Part shown: positions 25,404 to 33,061 of the stretch, in pieces | Numbering within the stretch: position 1 is the first letter of the stretch | How the letters are laid out: every line of letters starts with the position of its first letter | Assembly: GCF_044502415.1 (NCBI RefSeq) | Contig: NZ_CP172402.1 | Reading direction: 5' to 3' (one strand) | DNA from: Haloimpatiens lingqiaonensis | GTDB taxonomy: Bacteria > Bacillota > Clostridia > Clostridiales > Clostridiaceae | DNA length: 64,000 bases | Made by a program: the position numbers and the translations under genes | Notes under the pieces: generated by a model | The model's input: only the letters and a program-made list of their open reading frames with translations | What the model was told of the DNA's origin: nothing | Database searches by the model: none

Positions 25404-25571
25404 TGATTATCCCACAAAAAGGTACAATGCAGTGGAATTATGAAATTTCTCATCCATGACTTGCATAAGAGCTAGGAGCAATAAATTTAAATAGTTCCGT
25501 AGCTTCTTATACAACTCATTACAGAGAAATTTCATAATTCAAGCAATGTAATGCTTTTTGTGGGATAATCA
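25404..25571. repeat. 168-nt long inverted repeat (giant hairpin) after the MMPL operon
   Basis: The outer arms pair perfectly over 18 bp (TGATTATCCCACAAAAAG with CTTTTTGTGGGATAATCA). After a bulge AATTATGAAATTTCT pairs with AGAAATTTCATAATT over 15 bp, and the inner ATAAGAGCTA pairs imperfectly with TAGCTTCTTAT. The two halves align over about 83 nt with few gaps. It begins 13 nt after the operon stop and could terminate it, but it is far longer than a normal terminator and has no terminal T-run. Confidence 0.85.
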
Positions 25572-25633
25572 TGTCAATATGAAATAAAAATTCATATAAA
25601 TGCACCAGAAAAAGATTGCTATAAAAAGTAGAG

Positions 25634-25767
25634 TTATCCGATGACTACCTGCCGTAACACTCCCACTTCTAACAAAGTGGAAGATAACGGCAGCTACGTC
25701 CCTGGATAACGATCTCTTAGCTTCAGTTGGAGTAAAAACTCCATCTGAAGGTTATAGATCTGTTTAT
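25634..25767 (+). repeat. 134-bp two-hairpin repeat, copy 3
   Basis: Upstream of pgi. The 3' hairpin has 5' arm CTCTTAGCTTCAG but 3' arm CTGAAGGTTATAG, a mismatched combination of two arm types found in other copies. A separate terminator (25772-25825) lies between this copy and pgi, so it is not part of the pgi mRNA leader. Confidence 0.9.
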
Positions 25768-25771
25768 AAAT

Positions 25772-25825
25772 AAAAGGCTATGCATATAAGGGGATTTATT
25801 CCCCAATTCATGCATGGCCTTTTGT
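25772..25825 (+). terminator. Strong bidirectional terminator before pgi
   Basis: AAAAGGC-TATGCAT and AGGGGA pair with TCCCC-ATGCAT-GCCTTTT in a long stem with T-run on both strands. Confidence 0.8.
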
Positions 25826-25958
25826 TCTATGTGTATTGAATTTTGACTTATGGGAAAAATAATTTAAAAATACATTATACAAAGGTTTACATAGCTTGAT
25901 TTATTTTTATATATAAACTAAAATTTTTGTATATACAGAGTTTTATAGGAGGTAAAAT

Positions 25959-27308
25959 ATGGTAAAGGGATTAAAATTAGACTTAAGTAAAACAAGTTCT
26001 TATTTAAAGGAACAGGAAATAATGAATCTTCAGCCAATGGTAACAGCTGCTCACCAAATGCTTCATAAGGGCACAGGAGAGGGAAATGATTTTTTAGGCT
26101 GGGTAGAGTTGCCAGTTAACTATGACAAAGATGAATTTCAAAGGATAAAAAAGGCTGCAGATAAAATAAGAAGTAATTCAGAAGCCTTAATAGTTATAGG
26201 TATAGGTGGATCATATTTAGGTGCAAGAGCAGCTATAGAAATGTTAAGTCATACATTTAATAATTCATTAGCTAAAGAAAAAAGAAAAAATCCTCTAATA
26301 TTTTATGTAGGAAATAATATAAGCTCTACATACATGGCAGATTTATTAGAAACAGTAGAAGACATGGACATATCAGTTAATGTAATATCAAAATCAGGTA
26401 CCACTACAGAACCAGCCATAGCCTTTAGAATATTTAAAGAGCTTTTAGAAAAGAAATATGGAAAAGCCGGAGCTAAAGAAAGAATATTTGCAACTACAGA
26501 TAAGAAAAAAGGAGCACTTAAAACTTTAGCAGATAATGAAGGTTATGAAACTTTTGTAGTTCCTGATGATGTAGGAGGAAGATTCTCTGTTTTAACAGCA
26601 GTGGGACTTTTACCAATAGCGGTAGCTGGAATAGATATAGAAGAGATGCTTAATGGAGCAAGAGATGCAAAAGAAAAATACAGTGATGATGATATAAATA
26701 ATAATGATTGCTATAAATATGCAGCAGCAAGAAATGCATTATATAACAAAGGAAAAACAGTAGAAATGATGATAAATTACGAGCCATCAGTTCATTATTT
26801 TGGTGAGTGGTGGAAACAATTATACGGCGAAAGTGAAGGAAAAGATGGAAAAGGAATATTCCCAGCAGCGGCAGATTTTTCAACAGACCTTCACTCTATG
26901 GGACAATACATTCAAGATGGATTAAGAAACCTATTTGAAACTGTTATAAATGTAGAAAGTCCAAGAAAAAATATTCAAATAAAAGCTATTGAAGAAGATT
27001 TAGACGGACTAAACTTCCTTGCAGAAAAAGATATGGATTATGTAAATAAGCAAGCATTTAGAGGAACATTACTTGCCCATAATGATGGCGGAGTTCCTAA
27101 TATAGTTTTAAATGTACCAGAATTAACACCATACTATTTTGGATATATGGTATATTTCTTTGAAAAAGCTTGCGGTATAAGTGGATATTTATTAGGAGTA
27201 AATCCATTTAATCAACCAGGTGTTGAAGCATACAAGAAAAATATGTTTGCTCTTCTTGGAAAACCAGGCTACGAAGACATGAAAGAAGAACTTGAGAAAA
27301 GACTTTAA
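25959..27308 (+). CDS. pgi: Glucose-6-phosphate isomerase
   Basis: Interconverts glucose-6-P and fructose-6-P in glycolysis/gluconeogenesis. 449 residues, the short bacterial form. SIS-domain phosphate loops: GIGGSYLGARAA (about 76-87) and SKSGTTTEPAIAFR (about 147). Family signatures DVGGRFSVLTAVGLLP (about 205) and QQLYGESEGKDGKG region with the catalytic glutamate, then HNDGGVPN in the C-terminal half. ATG behind TAGGAGG. Monocistronic: terminator upstream, long hairpin downstream. No anomalies. Confidence 0.97.
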   Translation: MVKGLKLDLSKTSSYLKEQEIMNLQPMVTAAHQMLHKGTGEGNDFLGWVELPVNYDKDEFQRIKKAADKIRSNSEALIVIGIGGSYLGARAAIEMLSHTFNNSLAKEKRKNPLIFYVGNNISSTYMADLLETVEDMDISVNVISKSGTTTEPAIAFRIFKELLEKKYGKAGAKERIFATTDKKKGALKTLADNEGYETFVVPDDVGGRFSVLTAVGLLPIAVAGIDIEEMLNGARDAKEKYSDDDINNNDCYKYAAARNALYNKGKTVEMMINYEPSVHYFGEWWKQLYGESEGKDGKGIFPAAADFSTDLHSMGQYIQDGLRNLFETVINVESPRKNIQIKAIEEDLDGLNFLAEKDMDYVNKQAFRGTLLAHNDGGVPNIVLNVPELTPYYFGYMVYFFEKACGISGYLLGVNPFNQPGVEAYKKNMFALLGKPGYEDMKEELEKRL

Positions 27309-27318
27309 ATAAGAAAAT

Positions 27319-27593
27319 TGTGACGGAAGTGGCATAGGAAAAATCTGCTTTTAATTCCGTGATAAATGTGAAATTTTGGACTGTGAACAGTACGCCAAGA
27401 ACTTCTAATATTTGTCCATTTAAAGCCCCTAAAGTTTTCAAACTCACTCGTGCCTCGCTCAGGCAATGAAAACTTCTTAACGGTGCTTTAAATGGACAAA
27501 TAAAGAAGTTCTAAGGCTAGTTCAATAGTCCTAAATTTCACATTTATCACTCCATTAAAAGCAGATTTTTCAGGTCATGCGTATATCGTCACA
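27319..27593. repeat. 275-nt long inverted repeat (giant hairpin) after pgi
   Basis: The two arms align over about 125 nt: TGTGACG with CGTCACA at the base, then AAAAATCTGCTTTTAA, GTGATAAATGTGAAATTT, AGAACTTCT, TTGTCCATTTAAAGC and AGTTTTCA, each with its perfect complement in reverse order, separated by small bulges. The loop is about 25 nt around GCCTCGCTCAGGC. It starts 11 nt after the pgi stop. It is much longer than a terminator and has no coding potential. Confidence 0.85.
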
Positions 27594-27610
27594 GGGAGAA
27601 AACAGCCTAC

Positions 27611-27835
27611 TAAAGGATAATTTTTCTTCATTTCATTACGAAAAATTTTAGAATGTAAAAAAGATAGCTAACATAATTTCACGTTGTGAAATTGTGTTAG
27701 CTATTTTTGGGACTTAACTTAAATCTTTTATTAGCGGTAGCCAGGTTAAATATATAAATAATAAATATCAGATATCAAATATCAAATATCAATTAATATG
27801 GATTTTATTCATTTTCTTTAGAAAATCTTTAATTT
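27611..27835 (+). repeat. Modular dispersed repeat, copy A (terminator hairpin plus 7-mer array)
   Basis: Order of modules: AAGGATAATTTTTCTTCA; a hairpin 27664-27706 (ATAGCTAACA-AATTTCAC with GTGAAATT-TGTTAGCTAT, then T-run); AAATCTTTTATTAGCGGTAG; a tandem AAATATC array (four units, 27763-27790); CAATTAATATGGATTTT. The reverse complement of 47880-48082 is nearly identical along the whole length. Partial copies: 29165-29275, 47256-47440, 57290-57395. The next 200 nt to 28078 hold no gene. Confidence 0.85.
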
Positions 27836-28078
27836 ATAAAAAGGAAGCGCTCATAATCTTTTTTAGGCGGAGCCGTTCGAAAAGTTATATGATATTTATT
27901 AAAATAAAAGACTCATGAAAAACAAAATATAGAATTCAACTTTAAGTGTATATTAAACAATAAAGCAGCAAACACTTTTATGATAATTGCTCCTAAAAGT
28001 ATGATATAATTGAAAAATAAGTTAATTCATAATTGTTGTATATCGTGGAGTTAGCTACTAATAATAGGGGGTGAAGTT

Positions 28079-28414
28079 TTGGAGTGGATGATTTGGATTT
28101 GTTTTATTTGTATTATACTTTATTCTTCATATCCAGGGAAAATAAAAAAGCTTGAAAGTAAAGTAAAAAAACTTGAAAGAAATCAGAGAGGGGGTTGTGT
28201 GATGTCAAATATAATAACTTCACTTATAGGGAAAGAATGTAAAATAAAAACAGAGGAGGCAATACTTTTTAGTGGAAATGTAGAAGTAAATTGTTCAGTG
28301 CTAGATGCTGATGATGAATGGATAAAAATTTCTTATATAGATAAAAAGGGATGTGCTAAAATAAGAATTCTAAGAATTGATTCCATATCTAATATTGAGA
28401 TAATTTCAGAGTAA
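28079..28414 (+). CDS. Small single-pass membrane protein, unknown family
   Basis: 111 residues from a TTG, five bases after AGGGGGTGA. An N-terminal TM helix (MIWICFICIILYSSY) is followed by a short basic coiled coil (KIKKLESKVKKLERN), then a small beta-rich domain (ITSLIGKECKIKTEEAILF to ISNIEIISE) with the look of an Sm-like or similar small barrel. An internal GTG/ATG near 28200 (with GGGGGTTGTG) could also start a cytosolic version lacking the TM helix. I do not recognise the family with certainty; it resembles DUF6897-type clostridial proteins as I recall them. Confidence 0.6.
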   Translation: MEWMIWICFICIILYSSYPGKIKKLESKVKKLERNQRGGCVMSNIITSLIGKECKIKTEEAILFSGNVEVNCSVLDADDEWIKISYIDKKGCAKIRILRIDSISNIEIISE

Positions 28415-28490
28415 TATTCTTATATTGGGATTCAAAGATTGCTAGTGATTCAATAATAGTAATTTGTAGGGGAGATTTGAATTAGAATGA

Positions 28491-28613
28491 AGAACTACCA
28501 TCGATACTGATAAACCTTTTACTGTTATGTATACCCGTGATGAAAAAATTAACAGATTAATGACAGATATATCAAAAATGAATTTACTAAAAAATTTAAT
28601 GTATAAATACTAA
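28491..28613 (+). pseudogene. Short C-terminal gene fragment
   Basis: An open frame without a start, TTIDTDKPFTVMYTRDEKIN through SKMNLLKNLMYKY, ending in a stop at 28611-28613. It looks like the tail of a decayed gene just upstream of the kinase. Identity unknown. Confidence 0.35.
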
Positions 28614-28629
28614 TTTATAGGTGGTTGTT

Positions 28630-29127
28630 ATGTGTAAATTAATTATTATTAGAGGAAATTCAGGTAGTGGTAAAACTACGGTGGCAAAAACGTTACAACA
28701 AAAATTAGGTCATAATATTATGCTTATTTCACAGGATGTTATTCGCCGAGATATTCTACGTGTACATGATGGTATTGATACAAAAGCATTACCACTTATT
28801 AAAGAACTCATTTTATATGGGAAAGATAATTGTGATATTGTTATACTAGAAGGAATTTTAAATTCTAGTTGGTATCAAACATTATTTGAACTTGCAAAGT
28901 TTCAATTTAAAGATAAAATATTTGCTTATTACTATGATATTCCTTTTGAAGAAACTATAGTACGTCATAAAACAAAACCAAATTGTAATGAGTTTGGAGA
29001 AAATGATATGAAACGATGGTGGAATGAGAAGGATTTTATTGAAATTATTAAAGAAAAGATTTTAACTAAAGATTTAAGTGTAGATGAAACCGTAGATATA
29101 ATTATAAAAGATATATCAGAGGTATAA
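28630..29127 (+). CDS. P-loop kinase of the zeta-toxin/AAA-33 type
   Basis: 165 residues from the ATG at 28630 (GGTGG ribosome site); the upstream GTG at 28621 overlaps the site. Walker A GNSGSGKTT sits at 10-18. A Walker B-like stretch DIVILEGIL is near residue 77, and the lid region is FEETIVRHKTKPNC. The fold is that of small nucleotide/sugar kinases including zeta toxins and chloramphenicol phosphotransferase-like enzymes; in Firmicutes many such proteins are annotated simply as AAA-family ATPase or kinase. No antitoxin partner is adjacent, so a toxin role is not supported. Substrate unknown. Confidence 0.8.
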   Translation: MCKLIIIRGNSGSGKTTVAKTLQQKLGHNIMLISQDVIRRDILRVHDGIDTKALPLIKELILYGKDNCDIVILEGILNSSWYQTLFELAKFQFKDKIFAYYYDIPFEETIVRHKTKPNCNEFGENDMKRWWNEKDFIEIIKEKILTKDLSVDETVDIIIKDISEV

Positions 29128-29164
29128 AATCCAATTTATCAAGAATGGTTATACATTCTTATAT

Positions 29165-29275
29165 ATAAATCCTAATCCTACTTACGTATTTAGACTGGCT
29201 ATCGCCAATAAAAGATTTTTAAAGCGTTTAAAAGAAAAGGTATAACTATTGCATTAAATGAATCAGTTATATCCT
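29165..29275 (+). repeat. Modular dispersed repeat, partial copy with an alternative hairpin
   Basis: GTATTTAGACTGGCTATCGC then CAATAAAAGATTTTT is the module shared with 27720 and 57300 (inverted relative to 27611). It is followed by a different hairpin, AAAGGTATAACT with AGTTATATCCTTT, also present at 47256. This hairpin is a possible terminator for the kinase gene. Confidence 0.65.
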
Positions 29276-29286
29276 TTCCCCCTTTC

Positions 29287-29345
29287 CTAGTACCTAGCAC
29301 CTAGTACCTAGTACCTAGTACCTAGCACCCAGTACCTAGTACCTA
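29287..29345 (+). repeat. Tandem 7-mer array, CTAGTAC x about 8
   Basis: Eight complete head-to-tail 7-nt units, mostly CTAGTAC with CTAGCAC and CCAGTAC variants, then CTA. A candidate variable-number locus. No spacers, so not a CRISPR. Confidence 0.9.
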
Positions 29346-29444
29346 ATAATTGTCCATTGTCCATTATCCACTGTCAATTATAAAATTGCGTCGCAATTTT
29401 TTACTATTGGGTGTATAATAAGTTTAAAAAACGAGGTAATAAAT

Positions 29445-29900
29445 ATGAGGATATTAGTAGATGCAGATGCTTGCCCAGGAAGAGATATTATAGAAAGGGC
29501 ATCTAAAGAAAGCCAAGTGGAAGTAATAATGTTTTGTGATTTAAATCATGTTATTAAGAGTAGCTATAGTAAGGTTGTATATGCGGATAGTGGTTTTCAA
29601 AGTGTTGACATGAAATTAGCTAATGAAGCCCAAAAGGGAGATATAGTTGTGACTCAGGACTTTGGAGTGGCAACAATGGCATTATCTAAGAGGGCTTATG
29701 CCATTGGACCTAAAGGTTACATATATAATGATGATAACATAGATAAGCTTTTATTTGAGAGACATATTTCATCTAAGGTCAGAAGAGCTGGAGGAAAAAC
29801 TAGCAATGCTAAAAAGAGAAGTGCCGAAGATGACAAAAGGCTTTATGAAAATTTAAAGTTTTTAATAGAGAAATCACTATCTGCAATAGATTACATCTAA
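29445..29900 (+). CDS. YaiI/YqxD-family (UPF0178, DUF188) protein
   Basis: 151 residues, the normal family length. The opening MRILVDADACPGRDIIERAS and the middle VVTQDFGVATMALSKRAYAIGPKG carry the conserved acidic residues (VDADACP, TQDFGVA) of this PIN-like fold; the ending has the conserved RRAGGKTSNAKKRSAEDD stretch. The biochemical role is uncharacterised; the fold suggests a nuclease-like protein. The start ATG follows ACGAGGTAAT. Stands alone, with a TRIC-like gene 82 nt downstream. Confidence 0.92.
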   Translation: MRILVDADACPGRDIIERASKESQVEVIMFCDLNHVIKSSYSKVVYADSGFQSVDMKLANEAQKGDIVVTQDFGVATMALSKRAYAIGPKGYIYNDDNIDKLLFERHISSKVRRAGGKTSNAKKRSAEDDKRLYENLKFLIEKSLSAIDYI

Positions 29901-29982
29901 TTTATTTATAAAAACTCTAGATACCATTAGGATTATATGATAAAATCATTTTGACAAACTAATACGTTAAAGGAGTAGTATT

Positions 29983-30612
29983 ATGATATTGATGAATTTT
30001 TTCGAAATATTAGGTACTATTGCTTTTGCTATTTCGGGAGCGTTATTAGGGGTTCAGAAAAAACTTGATATTTTTGGAGTATCTTTTTTAGCAGTAGTAA
30101 CAGCTGTGGGTGGAGGAATATTTAGGGACATAATTATAGGCACAATACCTCCAGCAGCCTTTCAAAATCCAAAATACTGCTTAATAAGCATAGCAACTGC
30201 GGTAATAACTTTTCAGATGCATAAAGATATGAACAAGCTTAAAAATGTAGTGTTAATATCAGATGCTATTGGGCTTGGTATATTTACTGTGGTAGGTGCT
30301 AGTGCAGCATTTTCTCATGGCATAACTGGGGCATTTATAATAGTTTCCACAGGAATGTTTACTGGTATTGGCGGGGGAATACTTAGAGATGTAAGTGTTC
30401 AGCATATACCGGTAGTTTTTAGAAAGGAAATATATGCTGTTGCATCTATGATAGGAGCTTTAGCTTTCTATATATGCTATAAGTATATATCTAAAGAAAC
30501 TTCAATTTATATTGGTTTTACTGTAACATTTATGGTACGAATGATTTCTGTAAAGTATAATTTAAACCTTCCCGTATGTAAGCAAAAGCATGAAGACTTA
30601 ACGGTAGGTTAG
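29983..30612 (+). CDS. TRIC-family (UPF0126) cation channel-like membrane protein
   Basis: 209 residues, with seven predicted membrane segments in two pseudo-repeats. The repeated glycine/Arg-Asp motifs GGGIFRDIIIG (about 42-53) and GGGILRDVSV (about 127-136) are the family signature; IAFAISGALLGV near the N-terminus is also typical. Bacterial TRIC proteins form homotrimeric K+-permeable channels. The ATG follows AAAGGAG with a seven-base gap. No partner genes. Confidence 0.92.
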   Translation: MILMNFFEILGTIAFAISGALLGVQKKLDIFGVSFLAVVTAVGGGIFRDIIIGTIPPAAFQNPKYCLISIATAVITFQMHKDMNKLKNVVLISDAIGLGIFTVVGASAAFSHGITGAFIIVSTGMFTGIGGGILRDVSVQHIPVVFRKEIYAVASMIGALAFYICYKYISKETSIYIGFTVTFMVRMISVKYNLNLPVCKQKHEDLTVG

Positions 30613-30763
30613 TATTGTTGTAGAGATTAGTTATATATGATGTGGTTTTTTTATGTTTGTTTAAAATAGGGAGTTATTCACAGGATATATGTAATTTACC
30701 TTTCATAGTATAAAGTGGTATACTTATTATAAGTATATTTTACTTGATTGGGGGCTTGCATAA

Positions 30764-31120
30764 ATGTCATATGTGATTAAAAAATATATATAATGGACTA
30801 GCATATTGACAGTTATTAATTTATTGACGGCTGCTTTAATATGTTGGTTTTGGGGTAAAAGAAATGCGGGGGATTATAGTACTATTTTATTTTGGACATC
30901 TGGAGTAATTATGGCATTAGGGGGATTTTCTTTAACTGGTAGTATAGGTGGTAGAAATAATATGGGGCATCAAAAGGCTAGAACTATTGGTACACAGGAT
31001 CAGCTTAAAAGAGTTAAGGAAGATTTAGATGCCACTGAAAAAGACATGAAATTCATATTGATAGCAGGTGGGACTGGATTAATTGGATTTTTAATTAGTG
31101 CATTGATTTTAAAATTTTAA
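30764..31120 (+). pseudogene. Small membrane protein gene with an in-frame stop near its 5' end
   Basis: The ATG at 30764 has a ribosome site (GGGGGC) and opens the frame MSYVIKKYI, then TAA at 30791-30793, then WTSILTVINLLTAALICWFWGKRNA without any frameshift to 31120. The rest is a two-TM protein: helix one (LLTAALICWFWG), second hydrophobic segment (TILFWTSGVIMALGGFS), soluble linker with LKRVKEDLDATEKD, and C-terminal helix (FILIAGGTGLIGFLISALIL). Either the gene is interrupted, or translation begins at the TTG at 30806, which has no ribosome site. Family not recognised. Confidence 0.6.
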
Positions 31121-31130
31121 ATAATAAAAG

Positions 31131-31166
31131 TAATCACCTCAGGAAGCGTAATACTGAGGTGATTTT
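31131..31166 (+). terminator. Terminator before glucokinase
   Basis: AATCACCTCA pairs with TGAGGTGATT, with T-rich tail. Confidence 0.8.
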
Positions 31167-31192
31167 GTATATATAAAAAAGGGGATGAGTAC

Positions 31193-32143
31193 ATGCGTAT
31201 AGGTATTGATTTAGGTGGAACTAGTATTAAAGGCGGTATAGTAGATGAAGATGGTAACATAATATTAGAAAAGAGTCTTAAAACCGTAAAAGGAAAAGAT
31301 GAAAATGGAGACAGAATTTGCAATGGCATAATAAAAATTATAAGGGAATTGATAGAAGAAAAAAATATTTCCATTAATCAAGTGAATTTGATAGGCATAG
31401 GGGTTCCAGGAAATGTAGACTACAAAAATGGCATAGTAGGTAGATGTGTAAATTTGCATTGGGAAAATGTCCATTTAGGTAATATATTAGAAAAGGAATT
31501 TGGGGTAAAGGTGCTTATTGACAATGATGCAAATGTAGCTGCTGGCGCCGAGTACTTGTTCGGAAGTACGAAAAAGGCTAATAGCACTCTTTTGGTAACT
31601 TTGGGAACTGGTGTAGGAGGTGGAGCTGTATTAAATGGAAAGATATACAGGGGAATAAATGGGGCAGCTATGGAAATAGGCCACACTATTGTTGGAGAAA
31701 ACTTCTATAATTGCTCCTGTGGAAATAATGGATGTTTAGAAACTTTTACCTCTGCCACAGCCATAATTAAATATGCCATAAAATTAATTGAAGAAGGCCG
31801 AAAAACTATTATAACAGATATTGTGAATGGAAATTTGAATGATATAGATGCAAAAATAGTTTTTAATGCTGCCAGAAAAGATGATGTAGTGGCTTTAGAG
31901 GTTTTAGATAGATTTGTAAAATATTTAGCTATTGGTATAAATAATGCAATAAGCATTTTGGATGTGGATTCAATTGTAATTGGTGGTGGAGTTTCTGCAG
32001 GGTGTGATCTGTTTATGGACAAACTAATAAATGAGATAAATAGGATTAAGTTGTTTAAGGATATACCCTTTTGCACCATAAGAAAAGCCAATTTAGGAAA
32101 TAGTGCAGGAATTATTGGAGCAGCGATGCTTGATAGGATATAA
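31193..32143 (+). CDS. glcK: ROK-family glucokinase
   Basis: Phosphorylates glucose with ATP. 316 residues. The N-terminal phosphate-binding loop is GIDLGGTSIKGG (4-15) and LVTLGTGVGGG is the second phosphate motif. The ROK zinc motif is NCSCGNNGCLE preceded by GHTIVG. The catalytic Asp lies in IDNDANVAA. ATG behind AAAGGGGATGAG. Apparently monocistronic, with a terminator upstream and a bidirectional terminator repeat downstream. A different sugar substrate cannot be excluded, but glucokinase is the most common ROK function in clostridia. Confidence 0.88.
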   Translation: MRIGIDLGGTSIKGGIVDEDGNIILEKSLKTVKGKDENGDRICNGIIKIIRELIEEKNISINQVNLIGIGVPGNVDYKNGIVGRCVNLHWENVHLGNILEKEFGVKVLIDNDANVAAGAEYLFGSTKKANSTLLVTLGTGVGGGAVLNGKIYRGINGAAMEIGHTIVGENFYNCSCGNNGCLETFTSATAIIKYAIKLIEEGRKTIITDIVNGNLNDIDAKIVFNAARKDDVVALEVLDRFVKYLAIGINNAISILDVDSIVIGGGVSAGCDLFMDKLINEINRIKLFKDIPFCTIRKANLGNSAGIIGAAMLDRI

Positions 32144-32190
32144 AAGTTACTATTAATATAGTCTGCAAAGGCTTTACTAATTATAAAATA

Positions 32191-32256
32191 AGGGCTGTTA
32201 CATTAAGTAATCTACATATGATATATAGTAATATTTATACTTAGGCAACAGTCCTA
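32191..32256. repeat. Bidirectional-terminator repeat, copy 1
   Basis: GGGCTGTTACATTAAG pairs imperfectly with CTTAGGCAACAGTCC, ending CTATT. The same arms occur at 58978-59072 and 62048-62119. Lies between convergent genes (glucokinase and the small minus-strand gene at 32393). Confidence 0.75.
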
Positions 32257-32392
32257 TTAAATTTATTTCTCATAATATAAAGGTGCATCCTTATAATTTA
32301 AAGTGCATTTTTTAGTCTTTTCAAAGCTTTTGAGTTACCATCACTTATAGAAGATGAGAGAATTTCGCACAAAAGTGTTAGACATTATTTTA

Positions 32393-32557
32393 TTATTTAA
32401 ATTCAGGCATATCTATTTCATCTTTTATGCCTTCTGGATATAGTAAAGCGTTATTGGTTCTTTCCATGATATTATAACCCAGTTTAGAAATTTGAATGTC
32501 AATGTTTTTCTTTTTATAGGTATAGTCAGGATTATAGTTTTCAAAATCCTTAATCAT
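32393..32557 (-). CDS. 54-residue hypothetical protein
   Basis: Starts at the ATG at 32557 with GGAGAG seven bases before it on the minus strand. The sequence begins MIKDFENYNPDYTYKKKNID, contains ISKLGYNIMERTNNALLYPE and ends DEIDMPEFK. Soluble, charged, with no recognised motif; the good ribosome site and ordinary composition favour a real small gene, possibly sporulation-related given the organism, but there is no direct evidence for that. Confidence 0.65.
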   Translation of the reverse strand: MIKDFENYNPDYTYKKKNIDIQISKLGYNIMERTNNALLYPEGIKDEIDMPEFK

Positions 32558-32690
32558 AGTATCACTCTCCATAATAATTTATTTACTGAAATTTTATATA
32601 TAAATTTAAAGTTTTACTTTAGAGGAATAAATGGTTAAAATTTAAAATCAAGGTTGAAATTTTTGTGAAATTTTTTAAGTCATATTTTGA

Positions 32691-32713
32691 AAAACTCCAA
32701 AGGAGTTTTTTTA
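32691..32713 (+). terminator. Small rho-independent terminator
   Basis: AAAACTCC, three bases, GGAGTTTT, then T. It lies between the small minus-strand gene and the next gene; no gene is seen in 32558-33055, which is AT-rich leader sequence. Confidence 0.65.
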
Positions 32714-33061
32714 TTATAAATTTTTAATTTTACATTTTTATTTTATAACTGCAAAAGTTCAATTAGTTACATTTTGTATAAACTAATGGTTTATTTAATT
32801 ATAGTATTATCAATTATAAAAACATTATTCTAAAAGACAACGGGAAAACACTGGACAAAAGGTAATTTTGTTAAAAAAATATACAATGATAGTCCTAATT
32901 TTTAAAGGGTTTATGACAAATAAATTGAATATTATAATATAAACTATTAAATTTATTGTTATGAATTATAAGTATATAGTATAATGTATCTATGTACATA
33001 ATATGGGATAAAATTCTAAATGGTATGTTTAATAATTTAATGTTATTGTGGGGGATTGATT

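Noticed and set aside
28630..29127. Zeta-type toxin-antitoxin pair
   Set aside because: The kinase has the P-loop fold but no adjacent epsilon-like antitoxin; the upstream fragment at 28491 is only a gene tail.
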